The position numbers and the translations under genes were made by a program. DNA of 41,918 nucleotides from Candidatus Egerieimonas intestinavium (lineage in GTDB: Bacteria; Bacillota; Clostridia; Lachnospirales; Lachnospiraceae). Position 1 is the stretch's first letter, and every line of letters starts with the position of its first letter. Under the pieces are notes generated by a model. It made no database searches. It saw nothing but the letters and a program-made list of their open reading frames with translations, and was not told where the DNA came from. The DNA is taken from the NCBI GenBank assembly GCA_018711815.1, contig DVHU01000054.1:1-41918 (forward strand), read 5' to 3'. Positions 15,510 to 23,135 of this stretch are shown piece by piece.

Positions 15510-16210
15510 AGGTATCGCATTTGACGGTGAATTACGGCTCCATCAAGGGAGTGGATGATATCAGCTTTCGGGTGGAGGAGGGAGAGATCGTGACCCTGAT
15601 CGGCGCCAACGGGGCGGGGAAAACCAGCACCCTCCGGGCACTGTCCGGCCTCAATAAGGTGAGCCACAGCACCAGCATTAAATTTAAGGGGGAAGAGATC
15701 ACCAAGCTGGCGCCCCATCAGATCGTGGAACGGGGCCTTTGTCATGTGCCGGAGGGACGGCGGATTTTCCATAAGATGACTGTGCGGGAGAACCTCCTGA
15801 TGGGGGCCTGGATCGACAAAAATGGGGGAACCATACGAAAAAACATGGAGCGGGCATTCACCCTGTTTCCCCGGCTCAAAGAGAGGGAAAACCAGCTGGG
15901 CGGAACACTCTCGGGCGGGGAGCAGCAGATGCTGGCAGTGGCTCGGGCGCTGATGACCGGCGGGAGTATGCTGATGCTGGACGAGCCCTCCATGGGTCTG
16001 GCGCCCCTGGTGGTACGGGGAATATTTGAGATCATCCAGGAGCTGAATAGGGAGGGAATGACGATTTTGCTGATCGAGCAGAACGCTAATATGGCTCTGG
16101 GAATTGCCAGCAGGGCCTACGTGCTGGAGACGGGAAAGATCTCGCTGTCAGGACCGGCCCAGGAGATTAAGGCAAATGAACAGGTGAAAAAAGCATACTT
16201 AGGTGCTTAA
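15503..16210 (+). CDS. livF: ABC transporter ATP-binding protein, LivF family
   Basis: A 235-residue ATPase and partner of LivG. Walker A is GANGAGKTS, the signature is LSGGEQQMLAVARAL, and Walker B is LMLDEPSMGLAP, followed by LLIEQNANMAL with a Gln at the usual switch position, as is normal for LivF. Its first codons overlap livG. It ends 17 bases before the aldolase gene, which has its own TAAGGAGG site, so the catabolic genes probably share this transcript. Confidence 0.94.
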   Translation: MLEVSHLTVNYGSIKGVDDISFRVEEGEIVTLIGANGAGKTSTLRALSGLNKVSHSTSIKFKGEEITKLAPHQIVERGLCHVPEGRRIFHKMTVRENLLMGAWIDKNGGTIRKNMERAFTLFPRLKERENQLGGTLSGGEQQMLAVARALMTGGSMLMLDEPSMGLAPLVVRGIFEIIQELNREGMTILLIEQNANMALGIASRAYVLETGKISLSGPAQEIKANEQVKKAYLGA

Positions 16211-16227
16211 TAAGGAGGTAGATAAAG

Positions 16228-17133
16228 ATGAAAAAATTGTACGGTACTGCAGTGCCCATCGTGACTCCCTTTGATGATGAGGGAAATGTGGATGTGCCTT
16301 CTCTGGAAAGCCTGACGGAGTATATCGTGGGCAGCGGTCTGCAGTGTCTCTATCCCTGCGGCACCACCGGGGAGATGTGTCTGCTGACCCAGGAGGAGAG
16401 AAAGCTGGTGGTGGAGACCGTGGTAAAAAAGACTGCGGGCCGCATCCCGGTGTTTGCCCAGGTGGGAGCCATGACCCTAAAGGACACGGTGGAGCTGGCC
16501 AGGCACGCGGTGGAAGCAGGATGTGACGGGGTAGGCGTGGTGACGCCCATCTATTTTAAGCTCTCTGACCGAGGCTTGATTGATTATTACACGACAGTGG
16601 CCAGAAGCCTTCCGGAGGACTTCCCCATGTATCTCTACGGCATCCCCCAGAATGCGGTAAATGATATTTCCGTCCAGGTGGCGGAGGAGGTGGCCAAGGC
16701 CTGCAAAAATGTGGTGGGAATCAAATACAGTTATCCGAATATGACTAGGCTTCAGAAGTTTATGCTGGTAAATGATGAGCAATTTTCCGTGCTGGTTGGT
16801 CCGGATCATCTGTTCCAGGCGGTGACGGCGGTGGGCGGCGACGGCGTGGTTTCAGGAAATGCAATGATTATTCCCGAGCACTACGTGAAGCTCTGGGAGG
16901 CCCTGCGGAAGGGGGATCAGATGCTGGCCCTGAGACTGCAGAGAAGAACCAATGTACTGAACGGTATTTTGTGTGAGAAAAATAATATTTCCGCCTACAA
17001 GGTACTTCTGCGGGAGATGGGAATCATCAGGACGGCGAACATGCGCGCCCCCATGGAAGAAATGACGCCGGAGGAGGAACAGAAGCTGCTTGATGACATG
17101 AACCGGGCAGATTATAGACGGGTATTGATTTAG
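16228..17133 (+). CDS. DapA/NanA-family class I aldolase or lyase, probably not DapA
   Basis: A 301-residue TIM-barrel enzyme of the dihydrodipicolinate synthase/N-acetylneuraminate lyase superfamily. CGTTGE gives the Thr-Thr pair at residues 46-47, Tyr137 starts YGIP, and GIKYSY supplies the Schiff-base lysine Lys166. DapA has an arginine two residues past the YNVP motif that binds the aspartate semialdehyde carboxylate; here the matching position is Asn142 (YGIPQN). The Lys neighbourhood (KYSY) also differs from DapA. The enzyme therefore likely cleaves or condenses another pyruvate-derived 2-oxo acid. Between a transporter and an aminotransferase, a catabolic aldolase is the best guess. 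Substrate unknown. Confidence 0.8.
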   Translation: MKKLYGTAVPIVTPFDDEGNVDVPSLESLTEYIVGSGLQCLYPCGTTGEMCLLTQEERKLVVETVVKKTAGRIPVFAQVGAMTLKDTVELARHAVEAGCDGVGVVTPIYFKLSDRGLIDYYTTVARSLPEDFPMYLYGIPQNAVNDISVQVAEEVAKACKNVVGIKYSYPNMTRLQKFMLVNDEQFSVLVGPDHLFQAVTAVGGDGVVSGNAMIIPEHYVKLWEALRKGDQMLALRLQRRTNVLNGILCEKNNISAYKVLLREMGIIRTANMRAPMEEMTPEEEQKLLDDMNRADYRRVLI

Positions 17134-17153
17134 AGAACCAGGAGGGGATAAAG

Positions 17154-18332
17154 ATGAATCGAGTTTCAAAAGTGGGGGGATGTCTGGAGCGTTCTTCCAT
17201 TCGAGTACTGCTGGAGAAGCAGAATACCATTGCAAAAAGTTGTGACGATATGATTTCCTTTACCATCGGGGAACCGGATTTTCCGACTCCGCCCAATATC
17301 GTGGAGGCGGCGGTCCGGGCCCTCAGGGAGGGGAAAACCAAGTATGCGCCCAACGCGGGAATCCCGGAGCTGAGGCAGGCTATTGCCCGGGACATCAAAA
17401 AGAATTACGGTGTGGAATATAATTCCGAGACAGAGATTGTGATTACGCCCAGCGGCATGGACACCCTGCGGCTGGCAGCCCAGGCCCTTCTGGACGATGA
17501 CCAGGAGATGATCGTCAATGATCCCTGCTGGAGCAACCATCCCAACCATTCCAAGATGGCCCATGGAAAGCCGGTTTTTGTCCCTCTGAAGGAGGAGAAT
17601 AATTTTGCCTACTCCATTGAGGATCTGGAGGCGGCGGTGACGGAGAAAACTAAGGTTATCCTGCTGAATTATCCCAACAATCCCACTGGTGCGGTGATTT
17701 CCTATGAAGATCTGACGGCCTTCTGCGACTTCTGCAAGAGGCATGACTTGATTGTGATTTCAGATGAGGTATATCACAAAATCATTTTTGACGGACTGAA
17801 ATTCTATTCCCCGGCCATGGTTGAGGGGATGAAGGAGCGGGTTATTATCTCCCAGTCCTTCTCCAAGACCTATGCCATGACCGGTTGGCGGCTGGCTTAC
17901 GCCGCAGGCCCCGCAGACTTGATCGAGGCCATCGGCCGCCTCAACGAAAATTCCATTTCCTGCGTGAACACGGTGGTGCAGTGGGCCGGCGTGGAGGCAC
18001 TCACGGGAACCACAGAGTACGTGGACGCCATGGTGGCGGAATTTCAGCGGCGCCGGGATATTGTTTACCAGGGCATTAACGAGATTCCGGGACTTTCCTG
18101 CGTGAAGCCCCAGGGAGCCTTCTACGCCTTTGTAAATATCAAAGGAACCGGACTGACCTCGGCGGAGTTTTCCAACCGGCTTCTGGAGGAGAAGCATGTG
18201 GGTACTGTGCCGGGAACGGGCTTTGGAATTTCCGGGGAGGGCTTTGTTCGTCTTTCCTACGCCACCTCCACGGAAAATATCCGGGAAGGACTTCGCCGCA
18301 TGGGTGAATTTGTGGCGGAATTAAAGAGGTAG
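17154..18332 (+). CDS. Class I/II PLP-dependent aminotransferase
   Basis: A 392-residue fold-type I aminotransferase. ISFTIGEPDFPTPPNI opens the domain, NYPNNPTGA carries the Asn that contacts PLP, SDEVYH the Asp and Tyr, and SFSKTYAMTGWRLAY the Schiff-base lysine Lys238. The late FVRLSYA arginine binds the substrate carboxylate. It resembles AspC/PatA-type enzymes, so aspartate, aromatic or other amino acids are possible donors. It ends the operon; two hairpins follow, the second a perfect 13-bp terminator. With the aldolase it could convert an imported amino acid to a 2-oxo acid and then cleave it. Confidence 0.9.
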   Translation: MNRVSKVGGCLERSSIRVLLEKQNTIAKSCDDMISFTIGEPDFPTPPNIVEAAVRALREGKTKYAPNAGIPELRQAIARDIKKNYGVEYNSETEIVITPSGMDTLRLAAQALLDDDQEMIVNDPCWSNHPNHSKMAHGKPVFVPLKEENNFAYSIEDLEAAVTEKTKVILLNYPNNPTGAVISYEDLTAFCDFCKRHDLIVISDEVYHKIIFDGLKFYSPAMVEGMKERVIISQSFSKTYAMTGWRLAYAAGPADLIEAIGRLNENSISCVNTVVQWAGVEALTGTTEYVDAMVAEFQRRRDIVYQGINEIPGLSCVKPQGAFYAFVNIKGTGLTSAEFSNRLLEEKHVGTVPGTGFGISGEGFVRLSYATSTENIREGLRRMGEFVAELKR

Positions 18333-18335
18333 CAG

Positions 18336-18441
18336 CCCCCTGCGCCCCCGATTTTGCAGGGGAATGATACAAAGAAGAGTTACTGCAGCGACAGAGATGA
18401 TATGCTCAAGATGTCTGCATGCAGTAACTCTTTCATTTTTT
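18336..18441 (+). terminator. Double terminator after the transporter/catabolic operon
   Basis: First hairpin: CCCCTG (18337-18342) with CAGGGG (18357-18362). Second: a perfect 13-bp stem, AAGAGTTACTGCA at 18375-18387 with 18420-18432, followed by CATTTTTTTT. Confidence 0.85.
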
Positions 18442-18459
18442 TTGCGTATGTGATATAAT
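18431..18459 (+). promoter_or_regulatory. Candidate promoter of the beta-lactamase-fold operon
   Basis: TATAAT at 18454-18459 is preceded by TGA, as in an extended -10. The -35 position 17 bases upstream is only TTTCAT. The element overlaps the T-tract of the preceding terminator. Confidence 0.45.
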
Positions 18460-18530
18460 CAGCTTGAGTATGTCTGTATAGGTGAGTATAAGTAATCAGA
18501 CGGGGGATTTTAGGGAGAAAACGAGTCACT

Positions 18531-19781
18531 ATGAGAAAGAAAAGAATATTGTCTGTACTGTTGGGAGCAGCGCTGCTGATGGGAGCGGTACCCGCCTATG
18601 CGGAGGAGCCGGAGACGGTGGCCCCGGTGAGCACCTCAGAGGATGAGGAATCCGAGGGGGAGGAGGGAGCCGATGCAGCCCCGGTCATGGAGCTGAGCGT
18701 CAAGGAGCTCTGCCAGATCTGCGATACCGCGGAGGGCCAGGAGATTCTGGAACTGGGCGAGATGCCGGGATTAAAGGCGGAGACCAGAGCCTCCATTGAG
18801 CAGGTTATCAGCCAGATTACGGACAAGCAGTACGACGTCAGCTTCCTGCTGCTGGATCTTCAGACGGGGCAGGGCTACTCCAAGAATCCGGAGGAAGTGT
18901 ATTTCGGAGCCAGCTCCATCAAGGGCCCCTATGTGGCGGCTCTGGCAGAGCGGGTGGTGGACGCCGGGGAGGCATCCCTCACGGACCAGCTGGAGCGGGA
19001 TTCCGCGGAATTTAACGACGGCAGCGGTACCATCAAGGACGATCCCGCAGGAACCACCTACACCCTGGAGGAGGTAATGACCAGAACCATCGTATATTCC
19101 GATAATATGGGGTATGATATCCTCAGGGAAGAGTACGGGGCGGATTTCTTTGGGAAATGGCTGAATGGAGGAAGCGTGGAGACCAGCTATGCGGGCAAGC
19201 AGTGGCCCAGCTACGACGCCCGGACGCTGACAAAAATGTGGGTTTCCATCTATGAATATTTCCAGTCGGGAAGAGGTATCTCGGAGGAAGTAAAAGGTAT
19301 GTTTGACCATTCCGAGGGCTCTGTGATTACCCAGGCGCTGGGAGACACCTATACGGTTTACGCGAAGCCGGGCTATACCGGGACATCCAGCAATCAGGCC
19401 TGGCATGACGCAGCCCTGGTGATGTCCGGGGATCACCCGTATCTTATGACCATCATGACAAATATTCCCTGGAGTTCCCAGGACGATACCTACGGTGATC
19501 TGCTGGCGGAGCTGGCCGGGTATCTGGATCAGGCTCACACGGAGGTGTTCCCGGTTCCTACGGAGGAGCCTGAGGAGGCAGAGCCGGTATCCGTATCCCA
19601 GGTACCCCAGGAGACAGAGGAAGAAGCAGGAAAAGTACCGGTCTTTGTATGGGTAATTTTGGTACTGATTCTGGGCGGCGGCGGATTCCTGGGCTATCGT
19701 GTCTGGACCATTCGCAAGGAGCGGGAGCTTCAGCGGCAGCAGTGGGAGGCTGCCAGGAGACGGCGCAGAAATCGACAATAG
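18531..19781 (+). CDS. Membrane-anchored class A beta-lactamase-fold serine hydrolase
   Basis: A 416-residue secreted protein. The first 24 residues are a signal peptide ending in AYA, followed by an acidic linker. The hydrolase domain (about 95-345) has SxxK as Ser128-Ser-Ile-Lys131, SDN at 190-192, and KPG at 279-281 where beta-lactamases have KTG. A Glu-rich stretch follows, then a membrane helix at about 367-390 and a basic tail RRRRR. It is anchored outside the membrane with a short cytoplasmic tail. A peptidoglycan peptidase, esterase or receptor role is as likely as beta-lactam hydrolysis; the changed KTG argues for caution. The paralogue downstream has lost all three motifs. Confidence 0.82.
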   Translation: MRKKRILSVLLGAALLMGAVPAYAEEPETVAPVSTSEDEESEGEEGADAAPVMELSVKELCQICDTAEGQEILELGEMPGLKAETRASIEQVISQITDKQYDVSFLLLDLQTGQGYSKNPEEVYFGASSIKGPYVAALAERVVDAGEASLTDQLERDSAEFNDGSGTIKDDPAGTTYTLEEVMTRTIVYSDNMGYDILREEYGADFFGKWLNGGSVETSYAGKQWPSYDARTLTKMWVSIYEYFQSGRGISEEVKGMFDHSEGSVITQALGDTYTVYAKPGYTGTSSNQAWHDAALVMSGDHPYLMTIMTNIPWSSQDDTYGDLLAELAGYLDQAHTEVFPVPTEEPEEAEPVSVSQVPQETEEEAGKVPVFVWVILVLILGGGGFLGYRVWTIRKERELQRQQWEAARRRRRNRQ

Positions 19782-19797
19782 AAGTGGAGGAGCTGTA

Positions 19798-21477
19798 ATG
19801 AAGAGAAAAGTAGCATGGCTGCTGGCGGCGCTGATGCTGCTGACGGGCAGTACGTCTGCCCTGGCGTCCAGCCAGAAAAATGTCACGGACATGAATAATC
19901 AGAGTATTACCATAGGAGGGCAGAACAGCCAGTCTGACGACGACTCAGAGGACGGGAGCAATAGTCAGGGAACGAACCAGAACAGCTCCGGCAATAACTC
20001 TCAGAGCAGTTCCAACACAGGGAATAATACGGAGAACGGCCAGACTGACGGCAGTGCCGGAGGCACCGATTCCGGAACGGACAGCGGCACCGACGATGGG
20101 GACAGCAATTCCCAGGACGGCACAGGAAACACGACCCGGGACACCACCTTGGACAATGAGCCCCTGGATATAACGGTCACGGAGACTGTGCCCATCATTG
20201 AGCAGGCGGCGGGTACAGACATTGCGCCGCTGAATACGGATGCCACTATAGGAAAGGATCGCCAGGCCGAGCTGGACGCGGCTATCAAGAAGCTGGAGGA
20301 TAAGGGCTACAGCGTCAGCTTTCTGCTCTATGACCTAAAGACGAATTCAGGCTTTACCAAAAACCCGGATGTCAGCTATTACGGGGCGGGAACTATTGTG
20401 GGTCCCTATGTGACCGCTCTGGCGGAGCGAAAGGTGGACAAGGAAGAGATTAACATGAAGACCACCAAGCTCAACCGGGATGATCTGGAGGAGATCGGCG
20501 GAGGGGCCGGCAGCATCAAGAATGACCCGGAGGGCGAAACCTATACCCTGGCGGATGTGATGGAGCGTACCGTGAAGGAAGGGGACAATAACGGTTATGC
20601 CCTGCTGCTGCAGGAGTATGGACAGGGATTTTTTGACACCTGGTTAAAAAGCGGAAAGGTCAGCGGAGATTACACCCAGGTAAAATGGCCCAATTATACG
20701 GTGAAGGCCCTGGGAGAAATGTGGGTCTCCATAGCGGAGTATTTTACCTCCGACCGGGGAGCCTCCCAGCAGGTGCGGGAGATGTTTACGGCGGCGGATC
20801 AGTCCTTTATCCAAAATCAGCTGGGAGGGCTGTACACCGTTTACTCCTGTCCGGGCTATAACAGCGCGGAAAATAATGTTGTCTGGCATGATGCGGCGCT
20901 GGTGATGGACGACACTTATCCGTATCTGTTGGTGATCATGACCACAGCCAGCTGGAGCCAGGACAACACAGAGGATGAGGAGAGCCTTCGGGAGCTGACC
21001 ACAGCTCTGGAGGGTGTCCATTCAGATATGGTGCATCCGGAAAAGAGTATTAAGCCTGCAGTGGCGGCATCCGTGACGCCCACGGCCACCGCTACACCCA
21101 CTCCGGAGCCGGAGAGCCAGAAGGAGAGCAAGGGGGGAATTCCCACTGCGGTTTGGGTGGTGCTGGCAGTAATTGTCGTGCTGGCGGGAGGACTCACTGC
21201 GCGTATTCTCTATGTGAAAGAGATGAAGAGGCGCCGCCGTCTGGCCAGAATGGAAGCCAGACGCCGTCGGCAGCAGGCTTTGGAGAGAGGTGAGGAGCTG
21301 CCGCGCAGGAGAAGCTCAGCCCAGGGAGCCAGGAGAAGCTCCGGGGCAGACAGCAGAAGAAGTTCTGACGGTACCGGTCGGAGAAGCTCCAGCAGCGATG
21401 GCCGGAGGAGCTCGGCCCAGAGCGCCAGAAGAAGCGGCAGCGCTGGCAGCCAGCGCAGGCCCGGAAGGAGGAATTAA
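19798..21477 (+). CDS. Paralogous beta-lactamase-fold protein lacking catalytic motifs
   Basis: A 559-residue protein starting at ATG 19798 behind GTGGAGGAG. It has a signal peptide, a disordered Ser/Asn/Gly/Asp-rich linker of about 130 residues (QNSSGNNSQSSSNTGNN), and a domain clearly homologous to the upstream protein (SFLLYDLKTNSGFTKNP, GPYVTALAERK, MWVSIAEYF, VWHDAALVM). Every catalytic motif is changed: SSIK is GTIV (198-201), SDN is GDN (262-264), and KPG is CPG (351-353). After a membrane helix near 445-465 comes a cytoplasmic tail of about 85 residues with RRSS-type repeats. It should be a pseudoenzyme, perhaps a ligand-binding or regulatory partner. It lies 16 bases after the active-like paralogue. 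Confidence 0.85.
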   Translation: MKRKVAWLLAALMLLTGSTSALASSQKNVTDMNNQSITIGGQNSQSDDDSEDGSNSQGTNQNSSGNNSQSSSNTGNNTENGQTDGSAGGTDSGTDSGTDDGDSNSQDGTGNTTRDTTLDNEPLDITVTETVPIIEQAAGTDIAPLNTDATIGKDRQAELDAAIKKLEDKGYSVSFLLYDLKTNSGFTKNPDVSYYGAGTIVGPYVTALAERKVDKEEINMKTTKLNRDDLEEIGGGAGSIKNDPEGETYTLADVMERTVKEGDNNGYALLLQEYGQGFFDTWLKSGKVSGDYTQVKWPNYTVKALGEMWVSIAEYFTSDRGASQQVREMFTAADQSFIQNQLGGLYTVYSCPGYNSAENNVVWHDAALVMDDTYPYLLVIMTTASWSQDNTEDEESLRELTTALEGVHSDMVHPEKSIKPAVAASVTPTATATPTPEPESQKESKGGIPTAVWVVLAVIVVLAGGLTARILYVKEMKRRRRLARMEARRRRQQALERGEELPRRRSSAQGARRSSGADSRRSSDGTGRRSSSSDGRRSSAQSARRSGSAGSQRRPGRRN

Positions 21478-21480
21478 CCT

Positions 21481-22059
21481 ATGGAGGCAGGAGTCACAAG
21501 GGAGCAGGCCTGGGAGCTGCTCAGAAAATATAACCAGGAGCCCTTTCGCCTGGAGCACGCGCTGACCGTGGAGCACGTTATGCGCTGGTATGCCCAGCAG
21601 ATCGGCGAGGATCTGGATTTCTGGGGCCTGGTGGGCTTGCTTCACGATGTGGATTTTGAGAAATACCCGGAGGAACACTGTGTGAAGGCCCCAGAGCTTA
21701 TGGCGGAGATTGGCTGTTCCCCAGAGCTGGTGCACGGGGTGTGCAGTCACGGCTACGGGCTGGTTTGCCAGGTGAAGCCGGAGGCGGAGATGGAGAAATT
21801 TTTGTTTGCGGCGGACGAGCTCACAGGACTTATCGGAGCGGCGGTTAAGATGCGGCCTTCCAAGAGCGTGATGGATCTGGAGGTGTCCAGCCTAAAGAAA
21901 AAATTTAAAGATAAGCGGTTCGCGGCGGGATGCTCCCGGGATGTGATCCGGCAGGGAGCCCAGATGCTGGGCTGGGAGCTGGAGACATTGATGGAAAAGA
22001 CAATCCTGGCCATGCGTTCCTGCGAGGAGGAAATAAGAAAAAGTGTGAGCTCGTTGTAG
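21481..22059 (+). CDS. HD-domain hydrolase
   Basis: A 192-residue cytoplasmic protein of the HD superfamily, metal-dependent phosphohydrolases acting on nucleotides or phospho-compounds. Metal ligands likely include His26 or His32, the His55-Asp56 pair of LLHDVDFEKYPEEH, and later histidines in VHGVCSHGYG. It starts three bases after the pseudoenzyme gene behind GGAGGAATT, so it is co-transcribed. Its last codons lie inside the terminator stem. This type is often annotated only as HDIG or hydrolase; the substrate is not known. Confidence 0.85.
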   Translation: MEAGVTREQAWELLRKYNQEPFRLEHALTVEHVMRWYAQQIGEDLDFWGLVGLLHDVDFEKYPEEHCVKAPELMAEIGCSPELVHGVCSHGYGLVCQVKPEAEMEKFLFAADELTGLIGAAVKMRPSKSVMDLEVSSLKKKFKDKRFAAGCSRDVIRQGAQMLGWELETLMEKTILAMRSCEEEIRKSVSSL

Positions 22060-22077
22060 CTCACACTTTTTCTTATT
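22032..22077. terminator. Perfect 20-bp bidirectional terminator overlapping the HD gene end
   Basis: Left arm 22032-22051 and right arm 22058-22077 are exactly complementary, with a six-base loop that contains the first base of the stop codon. A-rich and T-rich arm ends give a T-run on both strands, so it can serve both the HD gene and the converging HAD gene. Confidence 0.88.
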
Positions 22078-22127
22078 TCGGGAAAGTCCTCCGGACAGAC
22101 CTGTGATACCGATTGAGGGGACGGAGA

Positions 22128-22727
22128 TCACCGAAGAAGGGCTTCCAGTTCCCGGGAAGCCTGGGGATAATCCTGGAAGAGGATGGTCTTGATGCCGAAG
22201 ACGGAGGCTCCGGTGAGATTTTCAGCCTTGTCATCCAGGAATACGGCCTTTTCCGGGTTAATTCCGTAGGTGTCCAGCAGACGCTGGTAGATGGCCGGGG
22301 CAGGTTTCATCAGGTGACATTTCCAGGAGAAGAGAACTCCGTCCACCAGCTCCAGGAACGGCAGCTCCTGGACGGAGGTGCGGTATACCAGATCTCCGTA
22401 ATTAGACAGCAGATAGAGGTTAAGCCCGCGTCTCTTTAAATCCCTCAGCCAGTCCATGGTGTAATCGCACAGCTTGATTGTATGGCCCAGATTTTCCGCC
22501 AGTTTGCGGATTTCGGCCTCGTACCCGCCGGCGTTTGTGATAAAACGGGAGATGATCTCCTCATTGGAGAGAACTCCCCGGTCTATCTCCGTCCAGTCCG
22601 GATGCCGAAACACGGCGGAGACCAGCACATCCCGGGTTTGCTGGTCAAATCCCAGCTGCTCCAGATATAACTCCCAGTCAAAGTCAACCAATACTTTTCC
22701 AATATCAAAAATAACTGTCTCAATCAT
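22128..22727 (-). CDS. HAD-superfamily hydrolase, subfamily IA (YihX-like)
   Basis: A 199-residue phosphatase-type protein. Motif I is FDIGKVLVDFD, with Gly in the place of the second Asp as in YihX-type sugar phosphatases. Motif II is LLSNYGD, motif III the lysine of CHLMKPAP, and motif IV FLDDKAENL. The cap is small and helical. Substrate unknown, possibly a sugar phosphate by analogy with YihX. Its start overlaps the end of the upstream membrane-protein gene by four bases, so the two are translationally coupled. Confidence 0.85.
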   Translation of the reverse strand: MIETVIFDIGKVLVDFDWELYLEQLGFDQQTRDVLVSAVFRHPDWTEIDRGVLSNEEIISRFITNAGGYEAEIRKLAENLGHTIKLCDYTMDWLRDLKRRGLNLYLLSNYGDLVYRTSVQELPFLELVDGVLFSWKCHLMKPAPAIYQRLLDTYGINPEKAVFLDDKAENLTGASVFGIKTILFQDYPQASRELEALLR

Positions 22728-22969
22728 AGTGCCCGTCCTCCTGAAGAATTCTCCCGCTTGTCACGGTCGGCTCCCCGGCCCTTCAGAGCCCGGTAAACGA
22801 TAATATACCCGTAAATCAGCACGGGGATGGCGATGGTGCAGAACAGAGAGGCTTTAAACCAGCCTCCGGCCGCAGGACTGTCCATCAGAGCGAATACAAA
22901 TGTGGCCGCATATAAGCCCAGCAGAAGCAAAACTCCCAGAAGAGCCAGGATACGCTTGAGATTTTTCAT
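22724..22969 (-). CDS. Small two-helix membrane protein, unknown function
   Basis: 81 residues with two hydrophobic segments, at about 7-27 and 39-59, and a charged C-terminus GRGADRDKREN. The start has GGGAGGAAG upstream on the minus strand. I do not recognise the family. Overlap with the HAD gene and a shared strong promoter suggest a joint role. The short loop between helices and the Lys/Arg-rich ends suggest both termini are cytoplasmic. Confidence 0.7.
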   Translation of the reverse strand: MKNLKRILALLGVLLLLGLYAATFVFALMDSPAAGGWFKASLFCTIAIPVLIYGYIIVYRALKGRGADRDKRENSSGGRAL

Positions 22970-23020
22970 AAAGCTTCCTCCCGAGGTTTCGGCATTTTGC
23001 GCCGGAATATCTTACTTTTC

Positions 23021-23049
23021 ATTATATATTTTAGCTCCCAGGAATGCAA
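23021..23049 (-). promoter_or_regulatory. Promoter of the membrane protein/HAD pair
   Basis: On the minus strand TTGCAT (23044-23049), 17 bases, TATAAT (23021-23026). It is back-to-back with the lipoprotein promoter; the two -35 boxes are seven bases apart. Confidence 0.7.
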
Positions 23050-23056
23050 GATAAGG

Positions 23057-23086
23057 TTTACATCCAGGGGGGGGCCGTGATACAAT
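23057..23086 (+). promoter_or_regulatory. Lipoprotein promoter with a G8 tract in the spacer
   Basis: TTTACA (23057-23062), 18 bases, TACAAT (23081-23086). The spacer holds eight consecutive G (23067-23074). Loss of one G would give the optimal 17-base spacing, so length changes in the tract could alter promoter strength. Confidence 0.5.
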
Positions 23087-23135
23087 TACTCTAATTAGCT
23101 GAACCGGGAAGGGGAGGAGAAAGGTGGGAGAAGAG

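Noticed and set aside
16228-17133. dapA for lysine synthesis
   Set aside because: The substrate-binding arginine is replaced by Asn, and the gene is embedded in an uptake/aminotransferase operon rather than near lysine or aspartate-pathway genes.
18531-19781. Beta-lactam resistance gene
   Set aside because: The fold and SxxK/SDN motifs fit, but KTG is KPG, the domain is membrane-anchored with a long linker, and a dead paralogue follows. Antibiotic hydrolysis cannot be claimed.
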